Notes under the pieces: model-generated
Databases searched by the model: none
Seen by the model: only the letters and a program-made list of their open reading frames with translations
Told to the model about the DNA's origin: nothing
Made by a program: the position numbers and the translations under genes
Shown: positions 25,024-32,584 of the stretch, in pieces
Layout of the letters: each line of letters starts with the position of its first letter
Position numbering within the stretch: the stretch's first letter is position 1
Source of the DNA: Candidatus Wallbacteria bacterium
GTDB lineage: Bacteria; Muiribacteriota; UBA6191; JACPRK01
Assembly: GCA_016213845.1 (NCBI GenBank)
Contig: JACQZN010000007.1
Location: 1-33,165, forward strand
Direction of reading: 5' to 3'
Length of the DNA stretch: 33,165 nucleotides

Positions 25024-25058
25024 TACTCACTACTCGCTACTCACTACTCGCTACTCGC
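25024..25058 (-). repeat. Heptanucleotide array (GYGAGTA on the minus strand) after malQ
   Basis: Five perfect TACTCRC units on the plus strand, followed by two degenerate units that reach the malQ TAG stop at 25070-25068. On the minus strand it ends in GAGTAGGGGACGGG, almost identical to the end of the array at 11886-11927. Confidence 0.88.
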
Positions 25059-25067
25059 CCCTCACTC

Positions 25068-26555
25068 CTACCTCGCGTAGAGGCGAGTCAGCTCCAGGAG
25101 GCGCTGGCCGATTCCCTCGTGGAGCTGGCCGGTGGTGAGCCGCCAGGACCAGTTGCCGGCGGCGACGGCGGGCTTGTTCATTCGAGCCTGAGTCCCCAGC
25201 TCCAGCAGGTCCTGCGCGGGAACGATCGCCATGCAGGCCGGCGACGCCAGCGCCGCACGGATCAGCTCCCAGACGATCTCCTTGCCGCCACGGCCCAGGT
25301 ACCGGTGCAGGAAGTCCTTCTCGTGCCCGGCCGCCGACTCGTACCACCCGCGCGTCGTGTCGTTGTCGTGCGTGCCCGTGTAGACGACGCAGTTCCTGAT
25401 GTGGTTGTGCGGCAGGCTCTCGTTGTCGGGCCCGCCTCCGAACGCGAACTGCAGGATCTTCATCCCCGGAAAGCCGAACCTGTCTCTCAGCGCTCGCACC
25501 TCGGGCGTGATCACACCCAGGTCCTCGGCGATGATCGGTAGCGAGCCCATCGTCTCCTGGATCGTCTGGAACAGGTCCGTGCCCGGGACCTTGACCCAGC
25601 GTCCATTGACGGCCGTCGTCTCCGAGGCCGGCACCTCCCAGCACCCCTCGAAACCGCGGAAGTGGTCGATGCGCAGGATGTCGACAACCGCCAGCGACGC
25701 GCGGAATCGCCGCACCCACCACCGGTACTTGGTGCACTCCATCGTCTCCCAGCGGTAGAGCGGATTGCCCCAGAGCTGACCGGTTTCGCTGAAGTAATCG
25801 GGCGGGACACCGGCGACGTAGATCGGCTTGCCGTCCTTGTCCAGCCAGAACATCTCCGGGTTGGCCCAGGCGTCCGCACTGTCCATCGCGACGAAAATCG
25901 GGATGTCCCCGATCACCTTGATGCCACGGTCGTTGGCGTAGGACCTGAGCTCTCGCCACTGCAGGGCGAACAGGAACTGGAAGTACTTCTGCGCCCAGAG
26001 CTGCTCACCCAGTCGCTCGCGCCACTGGTGGACGGCGCCGGGCTGGTGCGTGGCGATGTCGTGCGGCCAGCTCGTCCAGACGGCGCCCTCGTGATGCTCC
26101 TTGAGAGCCTTGAAGAGCGCGTAGTCGTCGAGCCAGTAGGCGTTGTCCTCGCAGAACCGCTCGAAGCGCCGCTTCCGATGGGCCTTGCCGTAGCGGCGAA
26201 AGTAGTGAAACGAGCGCCAGAGCAGCGCGTTCTTCCACTCGATGACCGGCCCGTAGTCGACCTTGTCCTGCGGGAAGCGGGGCACCGACCCGATCTGGTC
26301 TTCGGGCAAGAGGCCGTCCTCGACGAGCTTCTCGGGGCTCACCAGCATCGGGTTGCCCGCACAGGACGACAAGCACTGGTAGGGGCTGTCGCCGAAGCTG
26401 GTCGGCCCCAGTGGCATCACCTGCCACAAAGACTGCCCGGCCCCGGCCAGGAAGTCGATGAAGTCGTAGGCGTTTTCGCCCAGGTCACCGATGCCGTACC
26501 GGCTCGGCAGTGAAGTGGGATGCAACAGGATGCCAGCGCTGCGCGGGAAGCTCAT
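25068..26555 (-). CDS. malQ: 4-alpha-glucanotransferase (amylomaltase, GH77)
   Basis: 495 residues, a normal length for the shorter amylomaltase type. The enzyme transfers alpha-1,4-glucan segments between maltodextrins in the cytoplasm. Catalytic residues are visible: nucleophile D297 in ILRIDHFRGF, acid/base E344 in IIAEDLGV and D397 in TGTHDNDTT. The N-terminal motif GILLHPTSLPSRYGIGDLG and SPYQCLSSCAGNPMLVS are family signatures. It stands alone on its strand, with no maltodextrin phosphorylase or glycogen genes in view. The gene to its right on the opposite strand is an rfbA-like gene. Its stop codon adjoins a heptanucleotide array. Confidence 0.96.
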   Translation of the reverse strand: MSFPRSAGILLHPTSLPSRYGIGDLGENAYDFIDFLAGAGQSLWQVMPLGPTSFGDSPYQCLSSCAGNPMLVSPEKLVEDGLLPEDQIGSVPRFPQDKVDYGPVIEWKNALLWRSFHYFRRYGKAHRKRRFERFCEDNAYWLDDYALFKALKEHHEGAVWTSWPHDIATHQPGAVHQWRERLGEQLWAQKYFQFLFALQWRELRSYANDRGIKVIGDIPIFVAMDSADAWANPEMFWLDKDGKPIYVAGVPPDYFSETGQLWGNPLYRWETMECTKYRWWVRRFRASLAVVDILRIDHFRGFEGCWEVPASETTAVNGRWVKVPGTDLFQTIQETMGSLPIIAEDLGVITPEVRALRDRFGFPGMKILQFAFGGGPDNESLPHNHIRNCVVYTGTHDNDTTRGWYESAAGHEKDFLHRYLGRGGKEIVWELIRAALASPACMAIVPAQDLLELGTQARMNKPAVAAGNWSWRLTTGQLHEGIGQRLLELTRLYAR

Positions 26556-26623
26556 GCCGAGAGACTATCAGCCCCGCCTCGTGGCAGTCCACCCGCATTC
26601 GGGGCGAGCTCCGCCCTCATTGC

Positions 26624-26652
26624 TTGACACCGGACGGCGCGGCGGTTTTCAT
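26624..26652 (+). promoter_or_regulatory. Possible promoter of the rfbA-like gene
   Basis: A perfect TTGACA (26624-26629) is followed after 17 bases by TTTCAT (26647-26652), a poor -10. The start codon at 26661 would again be only a few bases after the transcription start, and no Shine-Dalgarno is visible. Confidence 0.35.
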
Positions 26653-26660
26653 GCAGCACC

Positions 26661-27468
26661 ATGAAACGTGCATCCGGAATCGGCACCCCCAGGACCCGAG
26701 CTTCACTGTCGCCCCGCAAGGGCATCGTCCTGGCCGGCGGCTCTGGCACGCGGCTCTATCCGGCAACCCAGGCGGCCTCCAAGCAGCTCTTGCCCGTGTT
26801 CGACAAGCCGATGATCTACTACCCGCTCAGCACCCTGATGCTGGCCGGAATCCGAGAGGTGCTCGTCATCTCGACCCCGGAGGACACTCCCAGGTTCCGC
26901 TCGCTCCTGGGCGACGGCAGCCAGTGGGGCATCAGCCTCGAGTACGCCATCCAGCCTTCGCCCGACGGACTCGCCCAGGCCTTCATCATCGGCCGGGAGT
27001 TCGTCGGCGGCCACCCGAGTGCGCTCATCCTGGGCGACAACATCTTCTACGGCCACGACCTGGTCAAACAGCTCCGCAGCGCCAACGACCGCACCGCTGG
27101 CGCCACCGTCTTCGCCTACCACGTCCACGATCCGGAGCGCTACGGCGTCGTCGAGTTCGACGATCAGTTCCGCGCCGTCACCATCGAGGAGAAGCCCCGC
27201 GCCCCCAAGCCGCTACCTGGAACGCGGCCAGCTCGCCGTCGAGATCATGGGCCGCGGCTACGCCTGGCTCGACACCGGCACGCACGACAGCCTTCTCGAG
27301 GCCGCCAGCTTCATCTCCACCCTGCAGAAGCGCCAGGGCCTGATGGTCGCCTGCCCCGAGGAGATCGCCTTCGCCCAGGAGTGGATCGACGCCGGCAAGG
27401 TCCGCGAGCTGGCCGCCCCGCTGGCCAAGAACGCCTACGGCCAGTACCTGCTGAACCTGCTGAAGTGA
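26661..27468 (+). pseudogene. rfbA: Glucose-1-phosphate thymidylyltransferase gene broken by an internal deletion and frameshift
   Basis: The first 183 residues or so read as a normal RfbA/Rml[51 protein letters not shown] with D126, and [20 protein letters not shown]. At about 27208-27212 the frame changes by one, and the C-terminal part continues as [32 protein letters not shown] and [15 protein letters not shown] to the stop at 27468. Compared with the family, about 43 residues are missing between EEKPRAPKP and RYLERG, including the VTGLYFYD strand of the sugar-binding site. The two halves imply a loss of a number of bases equal to 2 modulo 3. The intact enzyme makes dTDP-glucose for dTDP-rhamnose synthesis. 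As read, the product would be inactive. A real mutation and an assembly error cannot be told apart here. Confidence 0.88.
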
Positions 27469-27504
27469 CGCGATGGACAGGCGCGCAAGACTCGGGCGCC
27501 CCCC

Positions 27505-27960
27505 CTACCGCCAGCTGAACCGGGAGACGACCGCATAGCGCTGGTGGCCAGCCGCCCCGGTGAGGATCTTCCCCCCGCTCTTCACCCACGCGTGCGCCTC
27601 GACGCGTTGGACGTCTCCCTCGCCTCGCGCCACGCCCAGGAAGAGCGCCCCCGTCAGACCTCGCCGGCGCAACATCGTCTGCACCGCCAGCGCCCGGGCC
27701 AGACACGCGCTCTCCCAAGGTGTCCGGCTCGCCGCCGCCGCGACGGCCCTCGCGATCCGCCCCAGCGTCGGCGCTGTCGACTCCTGCGGCTCCTCGGCGC
27801 CTGCCGCCGTTTCGAGGCCGCACCACCTGGCCACCCAGCGGAACGGCACCGCCAGGATGGCAAGCCGCGCGATTGCCAGCCACCCGATGGCCTCCAGCAG
27901 CAACCCCCGATCGCTCCACCCGAGCGACCGGAACTTGCGGAGGTCGGAGATCAGTTTCAT
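27505..27960 (-). CDS. Lasso peptide biosynthesis B2-like (transglutaminase-fold) protein
   Basis: 151 residues from the ATG at 27960, eleven bases after the stop of the upstream gene; a TTG start at 27975 overlapping that stop is an alternative. The family (McjB C-terminal-like, transglutaminase core) cleaves leader peptides of lasso precursors. C86 in [20 protein letters not shown] and H123 in VEAHAWVK are the expected Cys and His. No Asp or Glu follows H123 anywhere in the remaining 28 residues, so the third triad residue seems absent. An N-terminal amphipathic helix ([20 protein letters not shown]) precedes the core. It is transcribed with the nucleotidyltransferase upstream. Confidence 0.8.
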   Translation of the reverse strand: MKLISDLRKFRSLGWSDRGLLLEAIGWLAIARLAILAVPFRWVARWCGLETAAGAEEPQESTAPTLGRIARAVAAAASRTPWESACLARALAVQTMLRRRGLTGALFLGVARGEGDVQRVEAHAWVKSGGKILTGAAGHQRYAVVSRFSWR

Positions 27961-27971
27961 GGTCCAGGCAC

Positions 27972-29207
27972 TCAATCGAGGGCGAGCCAGTTGTCGATGG
28001 CCGCCGTGCGCTTGGCCCTGAGTGCCAGGCTTGCATCACCACGAAGTGACCCGGCCAGGAGAGGACCGTAGCGCCAGAGCAGACCGAACACTCTCTGAAA
28101 GTAGTAACTGAAGATTCCGGCGGGCCCTGGCTGCGCCTCCTGGTACGCAAGGGCGACCTTCCGATCGAGGAAGATGCCGTCGAACAGCAGTTTCAACCTC
28201 GCCCTCAACCCCGGGGTTTCCAGCATGCGGGCCACCGCCGTGCTGAGCCCTCGACGCGCTGAGCGGGTACCGTCGGAGAACACCTGCTCCCGGATTTCCG
28301 GCAAGATGCTCTCGGCCGCCTCTGGAGGCTCCAGCGCCGCAAGCGCGGAGTCCGGCACCGCGGCCGCCATCCACTCCTGGGCCAGTCGCAGCGTCAAGTA
28401 GGTACCCCTGGCAATCCGGCATCGCATGGCCCGCTCGACGACCTGTGACCAGTCGAGCGCTTCCCCGAAAACGCGGAGCAACTCGGCCACGTCGCAGTAG
28501 GGCTTCAGCCCGAAGTCGAACTGGTGGCCGTAGGAGATGTGCCTGCTCAAGTGGAGCAGGAGGTCCTCCGGGCAGAGCGCGAAGACCGGCGAGCCGCCCA
28601 CGGCTTCGAATGGAATCGCTCGCTTTCTCAGCTCGGTGAAGTCGGCACACAGGCCTCGCCCTGGCTCGCCAATGCTTCCGTGCGGCTCGATGCTGGCCAC
28701 CGCCCCCTTTCGAAAAAACGGGGGCAGGTGCCTGTGCACGCCCAGCACCGCGTCCACCCGGAAGGGCTTCGTGGCCTCATAGCCAAGTCCCCTCAGCACC
28801 TCCACCGCTGCAGGCAGCTCCCTCTCGTCGAAGAGCAGGTCGATGTCCAGCATCTCCCGCAGCGCTCGACTCGGATAGACTGCCTCGGCTAGAAAAGCTC
28901 CTTTGAGTACGATGGCCTCGATCGAACGGCCTCGGAGCGCCTCGGAGATCTCCTTGAGCTGTGCCGCGATCGCGGTAGCGCGGAGAGCGGCCAGGAGATG
29001 TGAGCTCCTCAGCGACTGGATCGAAGCCGCAGATCGCTGTCCGACCGGTCCTGCCGCCTGTAGCCTGGAATAAAGGAGGGAGGCCACGCCTTGCCGTTGA
29101 GCCAGCTCCGAAAGTTCCTGCCACCCGTGCTCCTGCAGCTCCGGTAGCCGCTGCACGGCCGATTCGGCCGGTGGAACCCTGAGACATTCGAGCAACAGCG
29201 TCTCCAT
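27972..29207 (-). CDS. NTP_transf_5-type nucleotidyltransferase family protein
   Basis: 411 residues from the ATG at 29207 (METLLLECLR); in-frame upstream starts exist but would run into the divergent ABC transporter region. The polymerase-beta-like nucleotidyltransferase core is seen in IEAIVLKGAFLAEAVYPSRA followed by REMLDIDLLFDE, with metal-binding D121 and D123. RHISYGHQFDFGLKPYCDVA is a further conserved block of this uncharacterised family. Members often accompany lasso-peptide B2 genes and exopolysaccharide loci. In some lasso clusters such a protein is reported to act in tailoring of the peptide tail; transfer of that role here is inference. It lies immediately upstream of the B2-like gene (11-base gap). 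Confidence 0.8.
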   Translation of the reverse strand: METLLLECLRVPPAESAVQRLPELQEHGWQELSELAQRQGVASLLYSRLQAAGPVGQRSAASIQSLRSSHLLAALRATAIAAQLKEISEALRGRSIEAIVLKGAFLAEAVYPSRALREMLDIDLLFDERELPAAVEVLRGLGYEATKPFRVDAVLGVHRHLPPFFRKGAVASIEPHGSIGEPGRGLCADFTELRKRAIPFEAVGGSPVFALCPEDLLLHLSRHISYGHQFDFGLKPYCDVAELLRVFGEALDWSQVVERAMRCRIARGTYLTLRLAQEWMAAAVPDSALAALEPPEAAESILPEIREQVFSDGTRSARRGLSTAVARMLETPGLRARLKLLFDGIFLDRKVALAYQEAQPGPAGIFSYYFQRVFGLLWRYGPLLAGSLRGDASLALRAKRTAAIDNWLALD

Positions 29208-29428
29208 TTCGCCGGCTCTCACCTGCTGCAATCCGCTCACGAATCTCCTTCCGAGCCGTGCCCATGGTAGCATCGGGAGGACGTGTTCCATCCGCGAACG
29301 ACGCCCATGTTCTCGACGGCCGCCTCGACAGTGCTGCGCAATCATCGCCCTGCAGCCCGGTTGTCGCGGGAGCAGAGGCGCGAGCACACGAGCCCGCCGC
29401 CACGCGGAATGCCGAGCCGCGACGAAGA
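29208..29428. other. Divergent control region between nucleotidyltransferase and ABC exporter
   Basis: 221 bases between two opposing starts. No consensus promoter, hairpin or credible small gene was found. Both flanking frames extend open into this stretch without family similarity, which is why shorter starts were chosen. Confidence 0.4.
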
Positions 29429-31294
29429 GTGAGCCGGGCCCGGCATCGGGAGGAGAGCTCGCTCGGCCTGCGCGCGGCGCTGACGCAAGTGCGGTACGTT
29501 CCCCGCGCGCTGGCGCTGGTCAGGGCTGCGGCAGGGGGCTGGACGGTCGCGTGGCTGGCGCTGCTGGTAGCGCAGGGCGTACTGCCGATCGCGCTGGTCT
29601 GGATCACGCGAGAGCTCGTCAACGGCCTGACCGCAATCGTTCGAGCGGGACCCGATCCGGCGCTGGTCAACGGCGCCATCGGCTGGGGCGCCGCGATGGC
29701 CTGCCTGCTGCTGGCCACAGACGCGCTCTCGAGCCTGGGCGGCTGGGTCCGCACCGTGCAGGGCGAGCGCGTGCAGGACCACGTCAGCGGCCTGGTGCAC
29801 CGGCAGGCTCTGGCGCTGGACCTGGAGTACTTCGATTCGCCGGAGTTCTACGACCGGCTGCATCGCGCACGGGTCGATGCCCTCACCAGGCCCGTAGCGC
29901 TCTTGCAGAGCCTGGGGAGCCTGGGGCAGAGCACGCTCACCTTGGCCGCAATGGCGGCGATCCTTCTGCAGTTCGGCATCTGGCTGCCGCTGATGCTGGC
30001 GGTGAGCACCGCACCCGCCTTCGTCGTCACGATCCGCTACGCGCGACGCTTCCACCGCTGGCGCCTGGCGAACACGGCAAGCGTCCGGCGTGCCCACTAC
30101 TACGACTGGTCGATGACCAACCCGCAGATGGCAGCGGAGCTTCGAATCCTGGAGCTCGGCCCCCACTACGAGGGTGCCTTCCAAGCGCTGAGGCGCCGGC
30201 TTCGAACCGAGAACGCGGCCCTGGTACGAGGCGAGGCCCTGGAGAGCATCGCAGCCCAGGTCGTCGGCATCCTTGCGCTGGCCGGCGGCGTCGCCTGGGT
30301 CGCGCGCAACGCCGTGCACGGCCACGTCACAATGGGCGACCTGGCGCTCGCCATCCAGGCGTTCGACCAGGGCCAGCGCCTGATGCGCTCACTTCTCGGC
30401 AGCGCCGGCGACCTATATCGCAACCTGGCGTTCCTGGAGAACCTCTTCGAGTTCCTGGCGCTCGAGCCCCGGATCGAGCAACCGCCCGATCCCGAGACCG
30501 CGCCGCTTCCCGTGACGCTGGGCGTGCGACTCGAGAACGTGCGATTTCGGTATCCGGGCAGCGACCGCGTCGCACTGGAGGAGCTCTCGCTCGAGCTGCC
30601 GGCCGGGAAGATCGTCGCCGTCGTCGGAGAGAACGGCGCCGGTAAGAGCACGCTCGTGAAGCTCCTCTGCCGCTTCTACGACCCGGAGGCGGGGCGGGTG
30701 CTGATCGATGGACGGGACGTGCGCGAGGTGCCGGTGGAGGCGCTGCGCCGGCAAGTCGCCGTCCTGTTCCAGGAGCCGGTCCACTTTCACGAGACGTTCG
30801 CAGACAACGTCGCCTTCGGGGATTTCGCCTCGCTGCCGGATCGAGCACGGATCGAGCGGGCCGTGAAGGATGCCGGTGCGGATGGCCCGGCGTCGCGCCT
30901 GCCGGAGGGACTCCAGACCACTCTCGGCAAGTGGTTCGGCGGCGCCGAGCTGAGCGTGGGCGAGTGGCAGCGCGTGGCCCTGGCGCGCGCCTTCCTGCGG
31001 CGAGCCTCGATCCTGGTGCTGGACGAGCCGACCAGCGCAATGGATTCCTGGGCCGAGAGCGACTGGCTGGCGCGCTTCCGCACGCTGGCCGCAGGCCGCT
31101 CGGCGCTGGTGATCACCCACCGCTTCACGACGGCGCTCCACGCCGACATCATCCACGTCATGCAGCGCGGACGCCTGCTCGAATCCGGCAGCCACGCCGA
31201 GCTCGTCGAACGGGGCGGCCACTACGCCCGTTCATGGCAAAGCCAGATGCGCGAGCGGGAAGGAGGCGTGGGCGCCAGATCGCGGGAGCAGTGA
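29429..31294 (+). CDS. ABC exporter, fused membrane and ATPase domains
   Basis: About 621 residues from the GTG at 29429, chosen because the sequence before it (GC-rich, Ala/Arg-rich) has no family features; an ATG at 29258 would add 57 residues. The N-terminal half is an exporter-type membrane domain with about six helices (WTVAWLALLVAQGVLPIALV, IWLPLMLAVSTAPAFVV). The ATPase has Walker A GENGAGKST (Lys406), a Q-loop FQEP, signature LSVGEWQR, Walker B ILVLDEPTS and H-loop THR. The signature is LSVGE where LSGGQ is usual. There is no N-terminal C39 peptidase domain. The neighbouring B2-like gene suggests export of a modified peptide, but lipid-linked or other substrates are possible given the glycan genes downstream. 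Confidence 0.9.
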   Translation: MSRARHREESSLGLRAALTQVRYVPRALALVRAAAGGWTVAWLALLVAQGVLPIALVWITRELVNGLTAIVRAGPDPALVNGAIGWGAAMACLLLATDALSSLGGWVRTVQGERVQDHVSGLVHRQALALDLEYFDSPEFYDRLHRARVDALTRPVALLQSLGSLGQSTLTLAAMAAILLQFGIWLPLMLAVSTAPAFVVTIRYARRFHRWRLANTASVRRAHYYDWSMTNPQMAAELRILELGPHYEGAFQALRRRLRTENAALVRGEALESIAAQVVGILALAGGVAWVARNAVHGHVTMGDLALAIQAFDQGQRLMRSLLGSAGDLYRNLAFLENLFEFLALEPRIEQPPDPETAPLPVTLGVRLENVRFRYPGSDRVALEELSLELPAGKIVAVVGENGAGKSTLVKLLCRFYDPEAGRVLIDGRDVREVPVEALRRQVAVLFQEPVHFHETFADNVAFGDFASLPDRARIERAVKDAGADGPASRLPEGLQTTLGKWFGGAELSVGEWQRVALARAFLRRASILVLDEPTSAMDSWAESDWLARFRTLAAGRSALVITHRFTTALHADIIHVMQRGRLLESGSHAELVERGGHYARSWQSQMREREGGVGARSREQ

Positions 31295-31295
31295 A

Positions 31296-31448
31296 ATGGC
31301 TGGCTCCCCACCTTCTGCGCGCGCACGCACCGTCACTCATGAGTTGACGCGGCGGGCTGTACCGGAGCACCATGGTCAGCTCACGACTGCCATCGAGTGC
31401 TTCACACCATCCGAGCTCGGTCGGCCGGGGAAGCCGACGATCCCATGA
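31296..31448 (+). CDS. Possible 50-residue small protein filling the ABC-DegT gap
   Basis: The ATG at 31296 lies one base after the ABC stop and has GGAG 7 bases upstream; the TGA overlaps the next ATG (ATGA). The peptide begins MAGSPPSARARTV and ends GRPGKPTIP. Against coding: roughly two-thirds of third positions are G or C, lower than in neighbouring genes, and no family is recognised. Position makes it worth recording, not more. Confidence 0.22.
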   Translation: MAGSPPSARARTVTHELTRRAVPEHHGQLTTAIECFTPSELGRPGKPTIP

Positions 31449-32584
31449 CGCAGATTCCTCTCTCATCACCCGACATCACTCAGCACGAAATCGACGCGGT
31501 CACCCAGGTGCTCCGATCGCAGACTCTCTCCCTGGGACCCAAGCTTCCCGAGTTCGAGCAACGCCTGGCGAAGGTGGCCGGCCGCCGCTACTGCGTGGCC
31601 GTCAACAGCGGAACCAGCGCACTTCACTTGGCCGTCAGGGCCATGGGGATCGGTACCGGCGACCGGGTCGTCACAACTCCCTTCAGCTTCATTGCCAGTG
31701 CCAACTGCATCCTGATGGAAGGGGCCACTCCGGTGTTCGTCGACGTCGATCCGGAGGACTACAACATCGACGTCGACGCCGTAGCGTGCGCAATCGAGGA
31801 CGGCGAGAAGCGGGGCGAGCCGATCCGGGCCGTACTCGGAGTCGACGTCTTCGGCAGACCTGCTGACTGGCCGGCTCTCGAGTCCCTGGCCCGCCGACAC
31901 TCTCTCCGGTTGATCGAAGACTCCTGCGAGGCCATCGGCGCCACCCTCGGAGGGCGGCCGGCCGGTAACTTCGGCGAGCTCGGCGCCTTCGCCTTCTACC
32001 CGAACAAGCAGATGACAACCGGCGAAGGCGGCGCTCTGGTCACCGACGACGAAGAGCTCGTCCATCTGGCCCAGAGCATGCGGAACCAGGGTCGCGACGA
32101 CGGCATGGGCTGGCTTGCCCACGGCCGCCTGGGATTCAACTACAGGCTCTCCGACATCCAGTGTGCGCTCGGCCTCGCGCAACTCGATCGTCTGCCCGGG
32201 TTCCTGGCGAAGCGCTCGGCGGTGGCCGCGATGTACGCCACTCATCTGGGCGATCTGGACGAAATCCATCTGCCGCTGCCTCTCGAAGGCGGGGAGCTGA
32301 GCTGGTTCGTCTATGTCGTCCGGCTGGCGGATCGGTTCGGCCAGTCCGACCGGGATCGGCTAATCCAGGGCCTCCGGGACCGAGGCATCGGCAGCAATGC
32401 CTACTTTCCGTCGATCCATCTGCAGCCCTTTTACGCCAAGTCATTTGGCTTCGATCGCGGCAGCTTCCCCATCTGCGAGAGCATCTCGGACCGCACCTTC
32501 GCTCTGCCCTTCCACAACAACCTGAGCGAAGAAGACGTCCGCACCGTGGCCTCCGCCTTGAAGCAGCTGCTGCGCTCGAGATGA
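31445..32584 (+). CDS. DegT/DnrJ/EryC1/StrS family sugar aminotransferase
   Basis: 379 residues from the ATG at 31445 (MTQIPLSSPDITQHEIDAV), the family N-terminus; an in-frame ATG 48 bases earlier adds residues without similarity. These PLP enzymes transfer an amino group onto keto sugars bound to a nucleotide. PLP-binding Lys188 lies in FYPNKQMTTGEGG. VNSGTSALHLAVRA binds the cofactor phosphate and LIEDSCEAIGA contains the pyridine-binding Asp. RLGFNYRLSDIQCALGLAQL is a family block. The exact sugar is unknown; pairing with a PglC-like transferase suggests an amino sugar such as a bacillosamine- or perosamine-type residue at the start of a surface glycan. Its stop overlaps the next start (ATGA). 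Confidence 0.93.
   Translation: MTQIPLSSPDITQHEIDAVTQVLRSQTLSLGPKLPEFEQRLAKVAGRRYCVAVNSGTSALHLAVRAMGIGTGDRVVTTPFSFIASANCILMEGATPVFVDVDPEDYNIDVDAVACAIEDGEKRGEPIRAVLGVDVFGRPADWPALESLARRHSLRLIEDSCEAIGATLGGRPAGNFGELGAFAFYPNKQMTTGEGGALVTDDEELVHLAQSMRNQGRDDGMGWLAHGRLGFNYRLSDIQCALGLAQLDRLPGFLAKRSAVAAMYATHLGDLDEIHLPLPLEGGELSWFVYVVRLADRFGQSDRDRLIQGLRDRGIGSNAYFPSIHLQPFYAKSFGFDRGSFPICESISDRTFALPFHNNLSEEDVRTVASALKQLLRSR

Noticed and set aside
24936..25058. Heptamer arrays considered as a CRISPR or as an origin iteron set
   Set aside because: Units are contiguous 7-mers without spacers, and no cas, dnaA or rep gene is nearby.
29258..29428. Longer N-terminus for the ABC exporter from the ATG at 29258
   Set aside because: The extra 57 residues have no exporter similarity and would fill the divergent promoter region; the GTG at 29429 is preferred, though not proven.
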